Positions 23,796 through 33,699 of a stretch of DNA of 64,000 nt are shown piece by piece. The stretch's first letter is position 1. Every line of letters begins with the position of its first letter. Origin of the DNA: Nageia nagi (lineage: Eukaryota > Pinophyta); contig JBITNC010000001.1 in the NCBI GenBank assembly GCA_050084985.1, positions 6,386,001 through 6,450,000 of the forward strand, given 5' to 3'. The position numbers were made by a program, and so were the translations under genes. Below the pieces are notes generated by a model that was not told the DNA's origin, made no database searches, and worked only from the letters and a program-made list of their open reading frames with translations.

Positions 23796-24648
23796 TGTGA
23801 TGTTCCTTTTATTTTTATTTCTTTATTTCTAGCAAACCCTCAACATAAAATGCAAAAATAAATTGCAGCAATAAAATAACTCAAAAATTGCTCATAAAAT
23901 AACACTAGTATGAGGAGAAATCAGCCAGTATCATATATATTAAATATTTCCAAACCAATACAAAGCTGGAATGGACAAATGGAATCCTCACGGAACTAAA
24001 AATGCAGATACAAACTTTCCAAACTGAGTGAATCCCTCCACAAAAGAAATGCCACGAACCACCCACAGATGCCTCTTTTTGTATTTTTGATATTTTAGGG
24101 CAATAACACCTTCAATGATATTGCCAAGTCCCCAACCATGCACCTCCAATGCATATGGGAATGAGCAAGACCAGCAATCTCAACTCATGGAAACTCTAGG
24201 GTTTCAATATTCAAATCTCATATCACATAACATACCCAAAATGGAGTGTTGCATCTCCTTATATAGACTCCAACCCTAATCTTGCATTGACCCCTCTAAG
24301 CTAATCTAAGCCATTGATTGGCCTTATTACAAATAAAAGTACTTAAAATAATATTAGAATAACATAAAAGTTTATTATAATTCAACATTGCACTTTTAAG
24401 TAAAAATCCACTAAGTTAAGTGGATTTTCATGTGTAGGTGCGATATGGAAGACTGGTCCGACTGACAAACTTCAAGTAGCTATAACTCCTTCATTTCTTG
24501 TCCAAAAGGGGTCATGTGACCACTTAAAACAAATGCCACGAGATGCTCTATCCAATTCTGAAGGTGCAACGACCATATCTTACTTGTAGGAGAAAAGATT
24601 TGTGGAAAATCCCAAATGCAAGATATTCTTAAAAATAGGGTCATTACA
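23796..24648 (-). mobile_element. 3' LTR of the nested orphan-ORF element
   Basis: Almost identical to 29095-29944 with scattered substitutions and a few short indels. A minus-strand TATATAAGG lies at 24257-24265. The plus-strand sequence just right of it (AGTCCGCCCGTCTCAAATTG) is a purine-rich tract on the minus strand, a fair polypurine-tract candidate. Confidence 0.95.
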
Positions 24649-24890
24649 AGTCCGCCCGTCTCAAATTGCTTGTCCTCAAGCAATCCCAACACCAACTCTA
24701 CCCTGCTCAGCTGAAACAAATTTAAATCATCTCTGATACCAGGATCCCAAATAATTCTACCAAAGAGAACTTTACCAAAACTTTCCCAAATCTCTCTCAA
24801 GCCTCCATATGCCTCAAAATTAAGTGAAGTTAAGTCTGATTTAATGCAGGCTAGCCAAAACTGAGTATGAAATAGGTCTGATTTCTTCAA
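24480..24890 (-). CDS. Short ORF running into the 3' LTR, unknown
   Basis: A 136-codon open frame begins in the internal region and ends inside the LTR. It opens MKKSDLFHTQFWLACIKSDL, which resembles the KRKPNLL and RKSNLL segments of the 796-codon ORF, so it may be the displaced end of the same coding region. It is in a different frame from that ORF and has no recognised domain. It could equally be chance. Confidence 0.3.
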   Translation of the reverse strand: MKKSDLFHTQFWLACIKSDLTSLNFEAYGGLREIWESFGKVLFGRIIWDPGIRDDLNLFQLSRVELVLGLLEDKQFETGGLVMTLFLRISCIWDFPQIFSPTSKIWSLHLQNWIEHLVAFVLSGHMTPFGQEMKEL

Positions 24891-24954
24891 TACAGCAATA
24901 AATGAAGACTATTGAAACCTCCCAAAATTATCTAAAATCATTCCTTCATTGTTT

Positions 24955-27345
24955 CTAATAGTTGTACTGCTTACATGTCCTTTCATACTGCTGTTTCAAA
25001 ACTGAACTGAGTGTGCATATCAAAATCTGAAACTTATTATTCATATTATGTTTATGCCCAAAACAAATATAACCCAAGCTTCCAAAGGCTGAAATTGCAT
25101 CTCTCAAACTAGCCAAAACTGAAATAGTAACTTTCAAACCCAAATCAAAGCAATGGTGTTCATAAAAGCAAGTCATACTTCTAAATGTGGCAAAAGTCCA
25201 TATTGCTTCTTCATCACCAAGTCCATCATGAATACATAACAAGTTTGATTTTCTGATAACAACAGTAAAAACATAGTTTTTGTACTCCCAAAATGTAGGC
25301 AAATTGTGTGATTCTCCATCCCTCATAGTTGCATTATGTAGAAGCATCAATAAATCATCAATAATGATGATTGAGCTCTTGGAAAATTGGTTGGAATAAA
25401 AGTGTAACAGGTTTGGTTTTCTCTTTCCAATAGCCATAAATGCATTACACTTATCTAACCTTGTGCTTTCATTATTTCCCATCATTGTGCCATGCATGAA
25501 TGAAAGATAACTAGCAAATATCTCAAGAAAATAGTGACTGAAAATGAAATGTACAGTAGTAATATCATAACCAATTACATAATTTATTACCTCCCATATG
25601 ACTTTCAAACCATGCCAAATATTAGTGACTTCATCAAAAATGCTTTCCTTGGTCAAAAACATGTTGCACACCTTTTCCAATACTTCTTCATATTGTTGTA
25701 GTAACTTTGAACTGAATGTGCACATCATGGATGAAGACTTACTCACACTTTTATGTTCAAAACCACAACAATCATGACTATGTGCTCCCATAACTGAAAA
25801 TACACTTTCAAAACCAACCAATGCAAAAAGTATATAACTTAAATTCATGGCAAAATGAAAAAAAGTTACTTTCCCAAATATGTTGGCATCACCACAGGAA
25901 ACCAATTTCTGAAACTCATTATGTTTTCTATCAACAAGTTCATCCTCATCATGCCCCAAATGAAATAGTACACTGTTGTCATAAAAATCAGAATTCAACT
26001 TGTACCTTTGTGGAATGTTTTCATGTCTGCCCAAGTATGAATTTATCTTCCTTTTCTCCCTATAATTGATCATTGCACCTTTACACATGAAATTTTCTGT
26101 TTTTACCTTACCCAAGTTGAGCAAAAGAACACATATGCAATTTTGCAACTCATGCATATCAGTTTCAACTCTTATTGCATAAAAAATCATGCAATGTACA
26201 ATCATATTTGTATAAATTGTAGCCACACTAATTGTCATCAGAACAATCCAAAACATCTTGCAAAGTGGAGTGCAAAACATGAAGGAAGATATACTAATAT
26301 TTTGACATCTTATGTATGTATATATAAAACCTTCCTTTGTGTATGCCCAAATAAACTCACAAATCAAATCAATTTCATGTGTAAGTTCTGCAATCTGAAA
26401 ATTGTATGCCATCTTATGTATGTCAATGATCAAATACCAACTTAAAATCCTCCAATGTAGTGTGCTCCAAATCAAACCTGAATTGAAGATGTACAAGGGC
26501 TTCAAATTGTACTCAAGAGTCTTCACAAGGGCTATGAATGGTATAAAAGTAGCAAAAATGCAATCAAGACTACCCAAGTGCTTTTCTAAGACCCATGAAT
26601 TGCTCAAAATGTCTTCCAACTCCAACAATCTGAAAATGAAATGATTAACTTTCCATCTGGAACTATTACACATTCTCAAAATGAAATAAAAAATCATCAA
26701 GATGAAATTATGAACCAATGCATGCCAAGGTTCAACAAAAAGTGCAACCCATCTATCCCATTTGCATTTTAAACCATACTTGAAATGTACACAAGTCTCC
26801 CAATCAAGTGTGTAATCAGTCCTTTTGCTGCTCCAAAAATTCATCAAATTTGCAACTATAATTCTCTCAATTTTTCCAATCATGGTGCTTCTTTGTTGGT
26901 TGTTCCAACTGTTTAAAAGATTGAAAGTATCATGTGAACATGTATGATGAAAAATATGCCAATTGTTTTCATTTTCTTCTTCAATTTTTTTGATTTTTAA
27001 ATCAAATTTATTGATTGCAAAAAAGTGAGAATTTTGCACCATTCTATCCACATATAAGACTTCAAAAGTCCACTCCAAATACCAAAATTGAATCAACAAT
27101 TTGTAAATCCACGAAAGCCATAAAAATAAGTGAAAAGATACCACATATGTCCATGAAAAAGTATCTCCTTCTGCAATGTCCCACTTGAGAAGTGTTCTAC
27201 ACCTCCTACCATGCTGATGCATCCACATGAGAAAAATAAACATTTTGTTTGAAGGAACTATGGCTGTAGTAAATTTACCTTTATATAACAGAATTTGTGA
27301 AATGTCAAAGGATTGTCCTCCTCTCATGAGATGAGTATGAGACAT
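24955..27345 (-). CDS. 796-codon orphan ORF of the nested LTR element
   Basis: I do not recognise this protein. It is one uninterrupted frame of 796 codons in AT-rich DNA, which is not expected by chance. It is rich in Trp, Phe, His and Cys. No D-S/T-G protease, YxDD reverse transcriptase, CCHC or HHCC/DDE integrase pattern is visible. Two segments look like diverged copies of one module: one with SVMGAHSHDCCGFEHKS then CTFSSKLLQQYEE, and a C-terminal one with GYICFGHKHNMNN then CTLSSVLKQQYER. The frame is preceded in the same register by a TAG codon (27349-27351) and a 102-codon ORF, with only one codon between stop and ATG. Options: an accessory or structural protein, a captured host sequence, or a diverged long gag. 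Whether it is translated is unknown. Confidence 0.5.
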   Translation of the reverse strand: MSHTHLMRGGQSFDISQILLYKGKFTTAIVPSNKMFIFLMWMHQHGRRCRTLLKWDIAEGDTFSWTYVVSFHLFLWLSWIYKLLIQFWYLEWTFEVLYVDRMVQNSHFFAINKFDLKIKKIEEENENNWHIFHHTCSHDTFNLLNSWNNQQRSTMIGKIERIIVANLMNFWSSKRTDYTLDWETCVHFKYGLKCKWDRWVALFVEPWHALVHNFILMIFYFILRMCNSSRWKVNHFIFRLLELEDILSNSWVLEKHLGSLDCIFATFIPFIALVKTLEYNLKPLYIFNSGLIWSTLHWRILSWYLIIDIHKMAYNFQIAELTHEIDLICEFIWAYTKEGFIYTYIRCQNISISSFMFCTPLCKMFWIVLMTISVATIYTNMIVHCMIFYAIRVETDMHELQNCICVLLLNLGKVKTENFMCKGAMINYREKRKINSYLGRHENIPQRYKLNSDFYDNSVLFHLGHDEDELVDRKHNEFQKLVSCGDANIFGKVTFFHFAMNLSYILFALVGFESVFSVMGAHSHDCCGFEHKSVSKSSSMMCTFSSKLLQQYEEVLEKVCNMFLTKESIFDEVTNIWHGLKVIWEVINYVIGYDITTVHFIFSHYFLEIFASYLSFMHGTMMGNNESTRLDKCNAFMAIGKRKPNLLHFYSNQFSKSSIIIIDDLLMLLHNATMRDGESHNLPTFWEYKNYVFTVVIRKSNLLCIHDGLGDEEAIWTFATFRSMTCFYEHHCFDLGLKVTISVLASLRDAISAFGSLGYICFGHKHNMNNKFQILICTLSSVLKQQYERTCKQYNY

Positions 27346-27348
27346 GTA

Positions 27349-27657
27349 CTATGGCTGAATATGTTTATGATTCTTTCCTCCAAAAGAACTCTTACCATAT
27401 ATGAAAAGAATTCCTGGATCCCATGCATTTAAAGATTGATCATAATTCTCAAATGTGATTGATCTTTCCCTCACAAAGCTCTTCACACAAGGAAAACTAA
27501 GGCCATTATGATCACAATTATCTAAGGGCTTAATTTGGATTTCTAGCCCATTTCTCTCCAAACTTTCACAAACTGAAAATTCTTCAACACCCTTTTGTAG
27601 CTTTCCCATAGAGTATGCAAAAAACAAATTTGAAACATTCTCTAACTCTTTTCCCAA
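27349..27657 (-). CDS. 102-codon ORF in register with the 796-codon ORF
   Basis: This frame starts MGKELENVSNLFFAYSMGKL and ends at a TAG that is followed after one codon by the ATG of the 796-codon ORF in the same frame. It overlaps the end of the upstream 186-codon ORF by 16 bases in another frame. No domain is recognised. A recent nonsense change, readthrough of TAG, or re-initiation would each explain the arrangement. Confidence 0.4.
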   Translation of the reverse strand: MGKELENVSNLFFAYSMGKLQKGVEEFSVCESLERNGLEIQIKPLDNCDHNGLSFPCVKSFVRERSITFENYDQSLNAWDPGILFIYGKSSFGGKNHKHIQP

Positions 27658-28202
27658 ATCATGAGCATCATTTTCTCATTGAATTCATTTTCAACATGTG
27701 TAGGTATAAATGTACAAAAGGAAGTATTTTGGTTCTCTTTCAAACATACCTCAAGTGGGAGAGTAGCATCTCTATCACCAATCTCTTGAGTGAAATCAAT
27801 CATGCTAGATGAACCATGCTCCATTGCTGAAATGTCTTCACTACTTGCATTTTCTTCAAAATTTTCTATTTGGCCCCTTTTCTCTTTTTCAATGGTAGGA
27901 ACAACTTCAAAATTTTTTGCACAATTCTCCTCAAGCTCTTCTTTTTTATGGAAAATTTCAACTTTCTCTATTTTTCCCAAAGTTGATAAACTATCTTGAC
28001 CATTAAAGGTGGGAATGGTCATTTTTTGTTGCACTTGTCTTTTCTCTCCCATAGGTTCACTGGTTTCATTTTGTTGCATGTTTACCCTTTTTAATGTCAC
28101 TATTGCTTGTCTATTTGCTTCCTCTAATGTCACCATCTTTTGCATCAAAACAATCATTGCATCCAACTTTTGCTCATTCTCTTTTCTCCTGAATAGTTCC
28201 AT
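27642..28202 (-). CDS. 186-codon ORF, gag-like N-terminus with coiled coil
   Basis: The N-terminal half has heptad-like spacing (FRRKENEQKLDAMIVLMQKM, then LEEANRQAIVTLKRV), consistent with a coiled coil. It is followed by KMTIPTFNGQD, close to the IPTFNG-x-D segment that opens the capsid region of many plant gypsy gag proteins. The expected capsid sequence does not follow; the frame continues as a glutamate-rich, low-complexity region to a stop. The likely reading is a truncated or deleted gag. It is the first ORF behind the leader and overlaps the next ORF by 16 bases. Confidence 0.5.
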   Translation of the reverse strand: MELFRRKENEQKLDAMIVLMQKMVTLEEANRQAIVTLKRVNMQQNETSEPMGEKRQVQQKMTIPTFNGQDSLSTLGKIEKVEIFHKKEELEENCAKNFEVVPTIEKEKRGQIENFEENASSEDISAMEHGSSSMIDFTQEIGDRDATLPLEVCLKENQNTSFCTFIPTHVENEFNEKMMLMIWEKS

Positions 28203-29080
28203 GATCCACTCTTAGCAAACATCAACCTTCAAACCCCTATTTGTACAATTCCTGAAAAATAGGTCAAAAATCATAGGAAATGCTAGATCTCATATAAAAG
28301 AAATTTCAACATTTTTTCTAAAGGTGGCAATGAGAAGTAGAGCTTAATGGGTGCTCAAATCTACTTGATAAATACCTCCAACTAACTGAATCTTCAAAAA
28401 TGTCACCTTCTTGTTTTTCCTTTAAAAAACCCTTCTAAAAGCTTAAAACTGCATACAAAGTGTTCAAAAATACCCTTAGGGTTAGATGTTTAGCTTAGTA
28501 TGCTAGATCTGATGCTGGAACTCCAAAATTGGCCTCAAATGGCCCCTCAAAATAGGGTTTCTTGATACCCATGAAATTAGGGTTTCTTTCTGCAACCAAA
28601 TAAATTACCAAGAATCTGCAATACCCAAAATGATTTTCACTATAAAATTGGCAACCCTAATTCTAAAAAACTATAAAACTGAGATACCCATAATTGAAAA
28701 ACACTGAAAAATGCTAGATCTAAAAATTCTACAAATTTTTTTTACTCAAAACTCCAATTCTGCCTAGAATCCTTGAGCAAAATTTTTCTGACTAGCTAGA
28801 ATAATAGATCAAGACTTTCTATGTTTGAAAATAGCTTTCAATCCTGCAATTCTTATCTCTCAACCCTAGGTGACTTAGTCTAGGAATGTAGATTTTCTTT
28901 AAAAAGTGCCTTTTAACTTTGAAAAATTGCTTTTAAAATGCAAACCTCCTTGATCTATTAGATCCCCCAAAAATATTCAACACCCAGATGCTAGAAACTG
29001 AAGATCTGAATTTTTTGCAGAAATATTAACTCCAAATCTTTGAAAAATGTTAGATTTAACCATAGGTTGGCAAGAAGCTA
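28203..29080 (-). other. Untranslated leader of the nested element
   Basis: About 880 bases separate the primer-binding site from the first ORF. There is no supported coding region. The stretch is A-rich on the plus strand, with words such as ATGCTAGATCT and AAACCCTA recurring. Confidence 0.5.
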
Positions 29081-29092
29081 GCTCTGATACCA
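29081..29092 (-). other. Primer-binding site (tRNA-Met type)
   Basis: GCTCTGATACCA is the exact complement of TGGTATCAGAGC and lies two bases from the LTR edge at 29095. This fixes the orientation of the nested element as minus. Confidence 0.9.
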
Positions 29093-29094
29093 CT

Positions 29095-29944
29095 TGTGAT
29101 GTTCCTTTTATTTTTATTTCTTTATTTCTAGCAAACCCTCAATATAAAAATGCAGAAATAAATTGTAGCAATAAAATAACTTAGAAATTGCTCATAAAAT
29201 AACACTAGTATGAGGAGAAATCAGTTAGTATCATATATATTAAATATTTCCAAATCAATACAAAGCTAGAATGGACAAATGGAATCCTCACGGAACTAAA
29301 AATACAGATACAAACTTTCCAAACTGAGTGAATCCCTCCACAAAAGAAATGCCACAAACCACTCACAGATGCCTCTTTTTGTATTTTTGATATTTTAGGG
29401 CAATAACACCTTCAATGATATTGCCAAGTCCCCAACCATGCACCTCTAATGCACTATGGGAATGAGCAAGACCTGCAATCTCAACTCATGGAAACTCTAG
29501 GGTTTCAATATTCAATTCTCATATCACATAACATACCCAAAATGGAGTGTTGCATCTCCTTATATAGACTCCAACCCTAATCTTGCATTGACCCCTCTAA
29601 GCTAATCTAAGCCATTGATTGGCCTTATTACAAATAAAAGTACTTAAAATAATATTAGAATAACATAAAAGTTTATTATAATTCAACATTACACTTTTAA
29701 GTAAAAATCCACTAAGTGGATTTTTGTGTGTAGGTGCGATATGGAAGATTGGTTCGATTGGTGAACTTCAAGTAGCCATAACTCCTTCATTTCTTATCCA
29801 AAAGAGGTCATGTGACCACTTAAAACAAATGCCATGAGATGCTCTATCCAATTCTGAAGGTGCAACAACCATATCTGACTTGTAGGAGAAAAGATTTGTG
29901 GAAAATCCCAAATGTAAGATATTCTTAAAAATAGGGTCATTACA
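29095..29944 (-). mobile_element. 5' LTR of the nested orphan-ORF element
   Basis: Partner of 23796-24648. A minus-strand TATATAAGG lies at 29558-29566 and is the likely promoter. It is followed on the right by the target duplication GCGGA. Confidence 0.95.
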
Positions 29945-30341
29945 GCGGACAGTCTGTGTGAGTGTGTACATCAGGTGTCAGTGTGCTGAGTCTGTACATA
30001 CTACTTGTGAGCATTTTTGGTGGTGCCCAACTCATAGCCTTGAGCATGTCAGTTTGGCCTTGGGCCCTTGTACTCTTGGACATTTTAATCTATCAGTATA
30101 ATAAAACTACCATTTTTCTATGCTTTGTGTGTTTGCTCCTTTGCTTGCTCATGTGTTCACTTGTTGCTGTTTGTTTTAGTCTTCCGCTATGGTGTGTTTG
30201 CGCTAACCTTGCAGGTTAGCCAGAGTGAGGCATAGTCTGATGATTGATCAACTATTCCTCCCTGGGCAATTTGCTAGGAAGCCCCGATGCCATGTGCAAG
30301 TTTGTTGAGCCATCTTATCATTTGGTTCAGCATGCCCCACA
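29945..30341 (+). mobile_element. Outer chromovirus 5' LTR, second part
   Basis: Continues the 5' LTR interrupted at 23795 and matches the 3' LTR from about 42376 to 42775. AATAAA at 30100-30105 (42531-42536 in the other copy) is a plausible polyadenylation signal. It ends CATGCCCCACA. Confidence 0.9.
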
Positions 30342-30346
30342 ATAGT

Positions 30347-30358
30347 TGGTATCAGAGC
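30347..30358 (+). other. Primer-binding site of the outer chromovirus
   Basis: TGGTATCAGAGC, an exact match to the initiator tRNA-Met type site, five bases behind the 5' LTR. Confidence 0.95.
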
Positions 30359-30453
30359 TTGTCCGCTTTGATAGAGTCAGATTCAGTGAATGAGGTTAGG
30401 GTTGTTTTGTGTCTAGTCCTTATCTTTTTGCCCTCAGTTGATCTGTAGGTGGT

Positions 30454-31790
30454 CATGTCTAATCCAGAGAAGCAGCCAACGGTGGGTGTTAGTGGGTCGA
30501 GCCTTGAGATTGCCAGCATCATCGAGGAGAGTTGAGGATGAAGGATGGATCGAGAGATGATAGGTAGAGATACAAGGAAGAAGTCTAAGGGGAGGGGTCA
30601 TCAGAAAATAGATCTACGAGGTGAAGCAGAGCCTACAATGATTAAAGATTCCCTTAGGGTCATGGAGGTTGCTCTAAGAGCTATGGAGCGGGTTGTTATG
30701 GCTCGTGTGTAGTAGATAGAGGCCAGGGTCAATGACATAGATGATAGGATAACCAGCAAGGATGGCCTAGTGTCTAAGATGTTGGACATGTCCAACAAGG
30801 TCAAGCAGCTATAGGTGAATGGGGTATGCATGGAGGCCCACCTCAACGAGTTGTCTAGAGAAGCTATCTAGGTGTAGCTAGAAGAGGTCTAGCTAGCCCA
30901 GGCTATGATCATTGAGGATGTACGCTTGTGTAAGAACTATGTGCACATGGCCCAACATATGGCCTTGGTCCTACACAAAGAAGGAGATACGTATACCAAA
31001 GGTGGCTCCTGCTTGGGAGGGAACCACAACAAGATGTTGAAGATCAAGGAGCCTAAGATGTACAATAGTGATAGGGTCGACAACATGCTGAAGAACTTCA
31101 TGTGGGACATGAAGGAGTTCCTTGGCAGATAAGGGAGATTATCTGATGCACAACAAGTCAGCATCGTAGCTAGGTACCTAGATGATCTAGCCAAGACATG
31201 GTGGTGGAACCTTTGCAAGGAGGTATAGGTAAAACTACACCCTAAGGTGAAGGATTGGGAGGAGATGCAAACACTGCTGAAGGAGTAGTTCATGCGGGCA
31301 ACGCAAATCTCCTAGCTAAATGACACTTGCTCAACCTGAGGCACATCGACTCACTCAGGGAGTACATCAAGATGTACTCCATGCTGATGGTGGAGATCAT
31401 GCACATAAGCAAGGAAGATAGGCTATTCAACTTTCTGGAAAGGATGCAACCCTGGGCCAAGAATAAAGTTAGGTAGTAAGATCCTAAGACCATTAAGCAA
31501 GCAATTATCTTTACCAATTAGTTGAATGACTTCAAGAGGGTTCCAGATAGGTTGAAGAATGGGCCTACTGAATAGGGCAAAGATAAGCATTCATAGTAGT
31601 CTAGTGCTAAGTTCGATGGTAGACACAAGGTAAAATTGGCCTCATCCACATAGTCTTCAGGGGCAAGTAAGCTCTGAAACATAGTCGGTTCAAAATGAGG
31701 TGAGCAGAGTGGTTCCAGTGCTCTGAAACCCTGTGGTTGTTGGAACTATGGAGGGGACCACTTTACGAAGGACTACCCAAACCAGAAGGT
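30454..31790 (+). pseudogene. Outer chromovirus gag remnant
   Basis: The frame opens at ATG 30454 (MSNPEKQPTVG). The capsid region has IKEPKMYNSDRVDNML, then IVARYLDDLAKTWWWNL. Near 31727-31782 KPCGCWNYGGDHFTKDYPN is a CX2CX3HX4C-type knuckle in which two cysteines read as tyrosine (G-to-A changes). Numerous in-frame TAG codons fall where glutamine is expected, for example three within 30870-30896. It cannot encode a functional gag. Confidence 0.85.
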
Positions 31791-32608
31791 GTATGCCACT
31801 TAGTAGCAAAGTGGTGGAGATGGAGGACATCAAGTGGGCATTCTCAAGCACCTCAATACCTTGGGCGCAAGAAGGCTTTGTGATCGCTTGAAGGCTTGGA
31901 GGCTTTAACACCAGTGGTTAGCTGGTGAGTAAGGAAAATCATTTTCCCCACCACCTTCATCATCGTCCCAACCGCCTACCAACACTACCACATATATAGG
32001 ATCAGCATGCCGCTCATCACAGCCTCACACAACATCATCTCCCCTAAGCTTGCTAAATGCCTCAAGCTGAGGTACCATCAATGCAACCAGTCGGCCAAGT
32101 CTGTGCATGCGAAGGTGGTCACCTTGGTAGGGATCATGCGCAACATCAACATGGCTGTAGGAGAATGGCATTGGTAGATGGACTTATCAATTATGAACAT
32201 CGATGAATTTGGGCTGATCCTTGGGTAGGAGTTCATCAGGATATCAAACTGCCTCACCTACTCAGACACGTAGATGTTGGAGATCCATTCGGGCAAGGGT
32301 TGCTCTATTACCTTCCTAAACTAGAGAGGTGAAAGAGGCATGTGTAAGGTGACTACCAAGAAGGGTAGGACCGTGCATGGGAAGAGAAGGGGAACTAGGA
32401 AAAAGAGAGCAATTACATTGGTGAATAACTAGCCTACACCTAGGTTACACTTGGTATCAGCCCTAGTAATGTGCAAGGCCATGATGAGGTGACATGCTGA
32501 TCCTACGTATGTGGCAGTGTTGGTAGGTGGTTGGGATGATGATGAAGATGGCATAGATAGTAGTCCACTGAGATCATGTAAAAGCCTCGAGGGGTTGGAG
32601 ATGGTCTT
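31791..32608 (+). pseudogene. Outer chromovirus protease and linker remnant
   Basis: A retropepsin end segment ASHNIISPKLAKCLKLR is readable at about 32020-32070. The catalytic D-T/S-G in front of it is not intact. Downstream are the usual linker features between protease and reverse transcriptase (EWHW, then SIMNIDEFGLILG). The frame has many TAG stops and is cut at 32608 by the second nested element; it resumes at 39205. Confidence 0.6.
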
Positions 32609-33100
32609 TGAGATGATACCAGAATGATCCACCCCTAGGAGCATGGCTACTGAAGGTATCGCCTGACATTGACATAGACTACACAGTTTGCAAGCCTAGG
32701 TGTCAGACTTATAGGAGTCACCCCTACCAAGCATATCCACTTATGGCATGTCTCACATGTCTAGTCAGCTCTACCTATCCATCAATTCTATAATTGCATA
32801 CTGCTTGAGGCCTTGTGCCTCTAGAGCTAGTCTAGCCCCTTGGAGCATTGGATTGTCATAGTTACCAGAGTGCTTGGTGCTCACCACCCAACCAGTGACC
32901 TTCAAATGGGTTTCACCCCTAAGGTCCCCCTAAGCTTTATTCGCCCATCCATACCGCCCAGTCCAACCATAGGGACAGACTCACAACCTTTTTCATCATG
33001 GTTCCTAAAGCACGCAAGTTTGGGCTTGGAATGGATCCCTGTGTGCTAGAGGTTACACTCTATGCACACTCACCACCCCTAGAGAGGCGGCCCTCTCACA
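32609..33100 (-). mobile_element. 3' LTR of the second nested chromovirus
   Basis: A 492-bp LTR matching 38713-39204. Next to it, TTCTCCCCAACTTAAAG (33101-33117) reads on the minus strand as CTTTAAGTTGGGGAGAA, a good polypurine tract. Confidence 0.95.
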
Positions 33101-33164
33101 TTCTCCCCAACTTAAAGATGTTGACGACCTCATCAATAATGCACACTGAAGGGATGAATGGGTC

Positions 33165-33690
33165 TTTGGTAACAATTTGGTGTTGTCACGCCACCAATAC
33201 TTTTTATGGCCTTCAACTAGGAATTCTTGGATTTTGTCCTCGAAGTTCCATAGGTTTTCTGCTCTTTCCCATGTATCATTTTCAATGGTTTCACCTTCTC
33301 AACTGATAAGGTACTCAATTTTCTTAATCTTGCCAAAACCCCTTATTCAAACACCCTTAATCTCTTTCACTATTTTCTACAATCTATCGATGATTCTGAC
33401 AAGAGGGCGAGTGGGAACCATTCTCTCAGGATTCTCCAAATTTTTCACACATGGTCTCAACTAGCTGACATGAAAGACATCATGTATGTGCAAATGACTT
33501 GGTAACTAGACTTTGTATGCCACTTTGCCAATTCATTTGATCACTCTGAACAGCCCCTCATATCTTCTAGTAAGAGACTTCAATGTTCCCTGTGCAGGTT
33601 TAAAGTGCTCTCTATCAATTCTCAAGAATACCAAGTCCTCGACCTTAAACTCTAGCTTTCGTCTTCTTTGATCTGCATTTTTCTTCATTC
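33165..33690 (-). pseudogene. Integrase GPY/F module and chromodomain, second nested element
   Basis: The minus strand gives KVEDLVFLRIDREHFKP, then a YEGLFRVI segment and HIHDVFHVS (GPY/F module). KKIEYLIS, one stop, EGETIENDTWERAENLWNF follow. The last has the chromodomain pattern Y-L-x-x-W-x-G-x(4-6)-TWE-x-x-NL, with the first aromatic tryptophan read as TGA. Chromodomains at the integrase end direct chromoviruses to particular chromatin. The chromodomain is therefore damaged at a methyl-lysine cage residue. It lies between the integrase core and the 3' LTR, as in other chromoviruses. Confidence 0.8.
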
Positions 33691-33699
33691 TTTCCTGAG

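Larger units (their letters stand above)
23796..29944 (-). mobile_element. Nested LTR retrotransposon with no recognisable pol, carrying a 796-codon ORF
   Basis: Two LTRs of about 850 bp (23796-24648 and 29095-29944) begin TGTGATGTTCC and end GGTCATTACA on the plus strand. GCGGA flanks both sides (23791-23795 and 29945-29949), a perfect 5-bp target duplication. The primer site GCTCTGATACCA (29081-29092) shows the element reads on the minus strand. The internal region of about 4.4 kb holds three ORFs (186, 102 and 796 codons) and no protease, reverse transcriptase, RNase H or integrase motif that I can see. It must therefore have been mobilised by another element's enzymes. The LTRs are very similar, so it is younger than its host. 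Confidence 0.95.

Noticed and set aside
25821-26644. Plus-strand ORFs of 80-100 codons opposite the 796-codon ORF
   Set aside because: Antisense shadows of the long minus-strand frame; no motif of their own.
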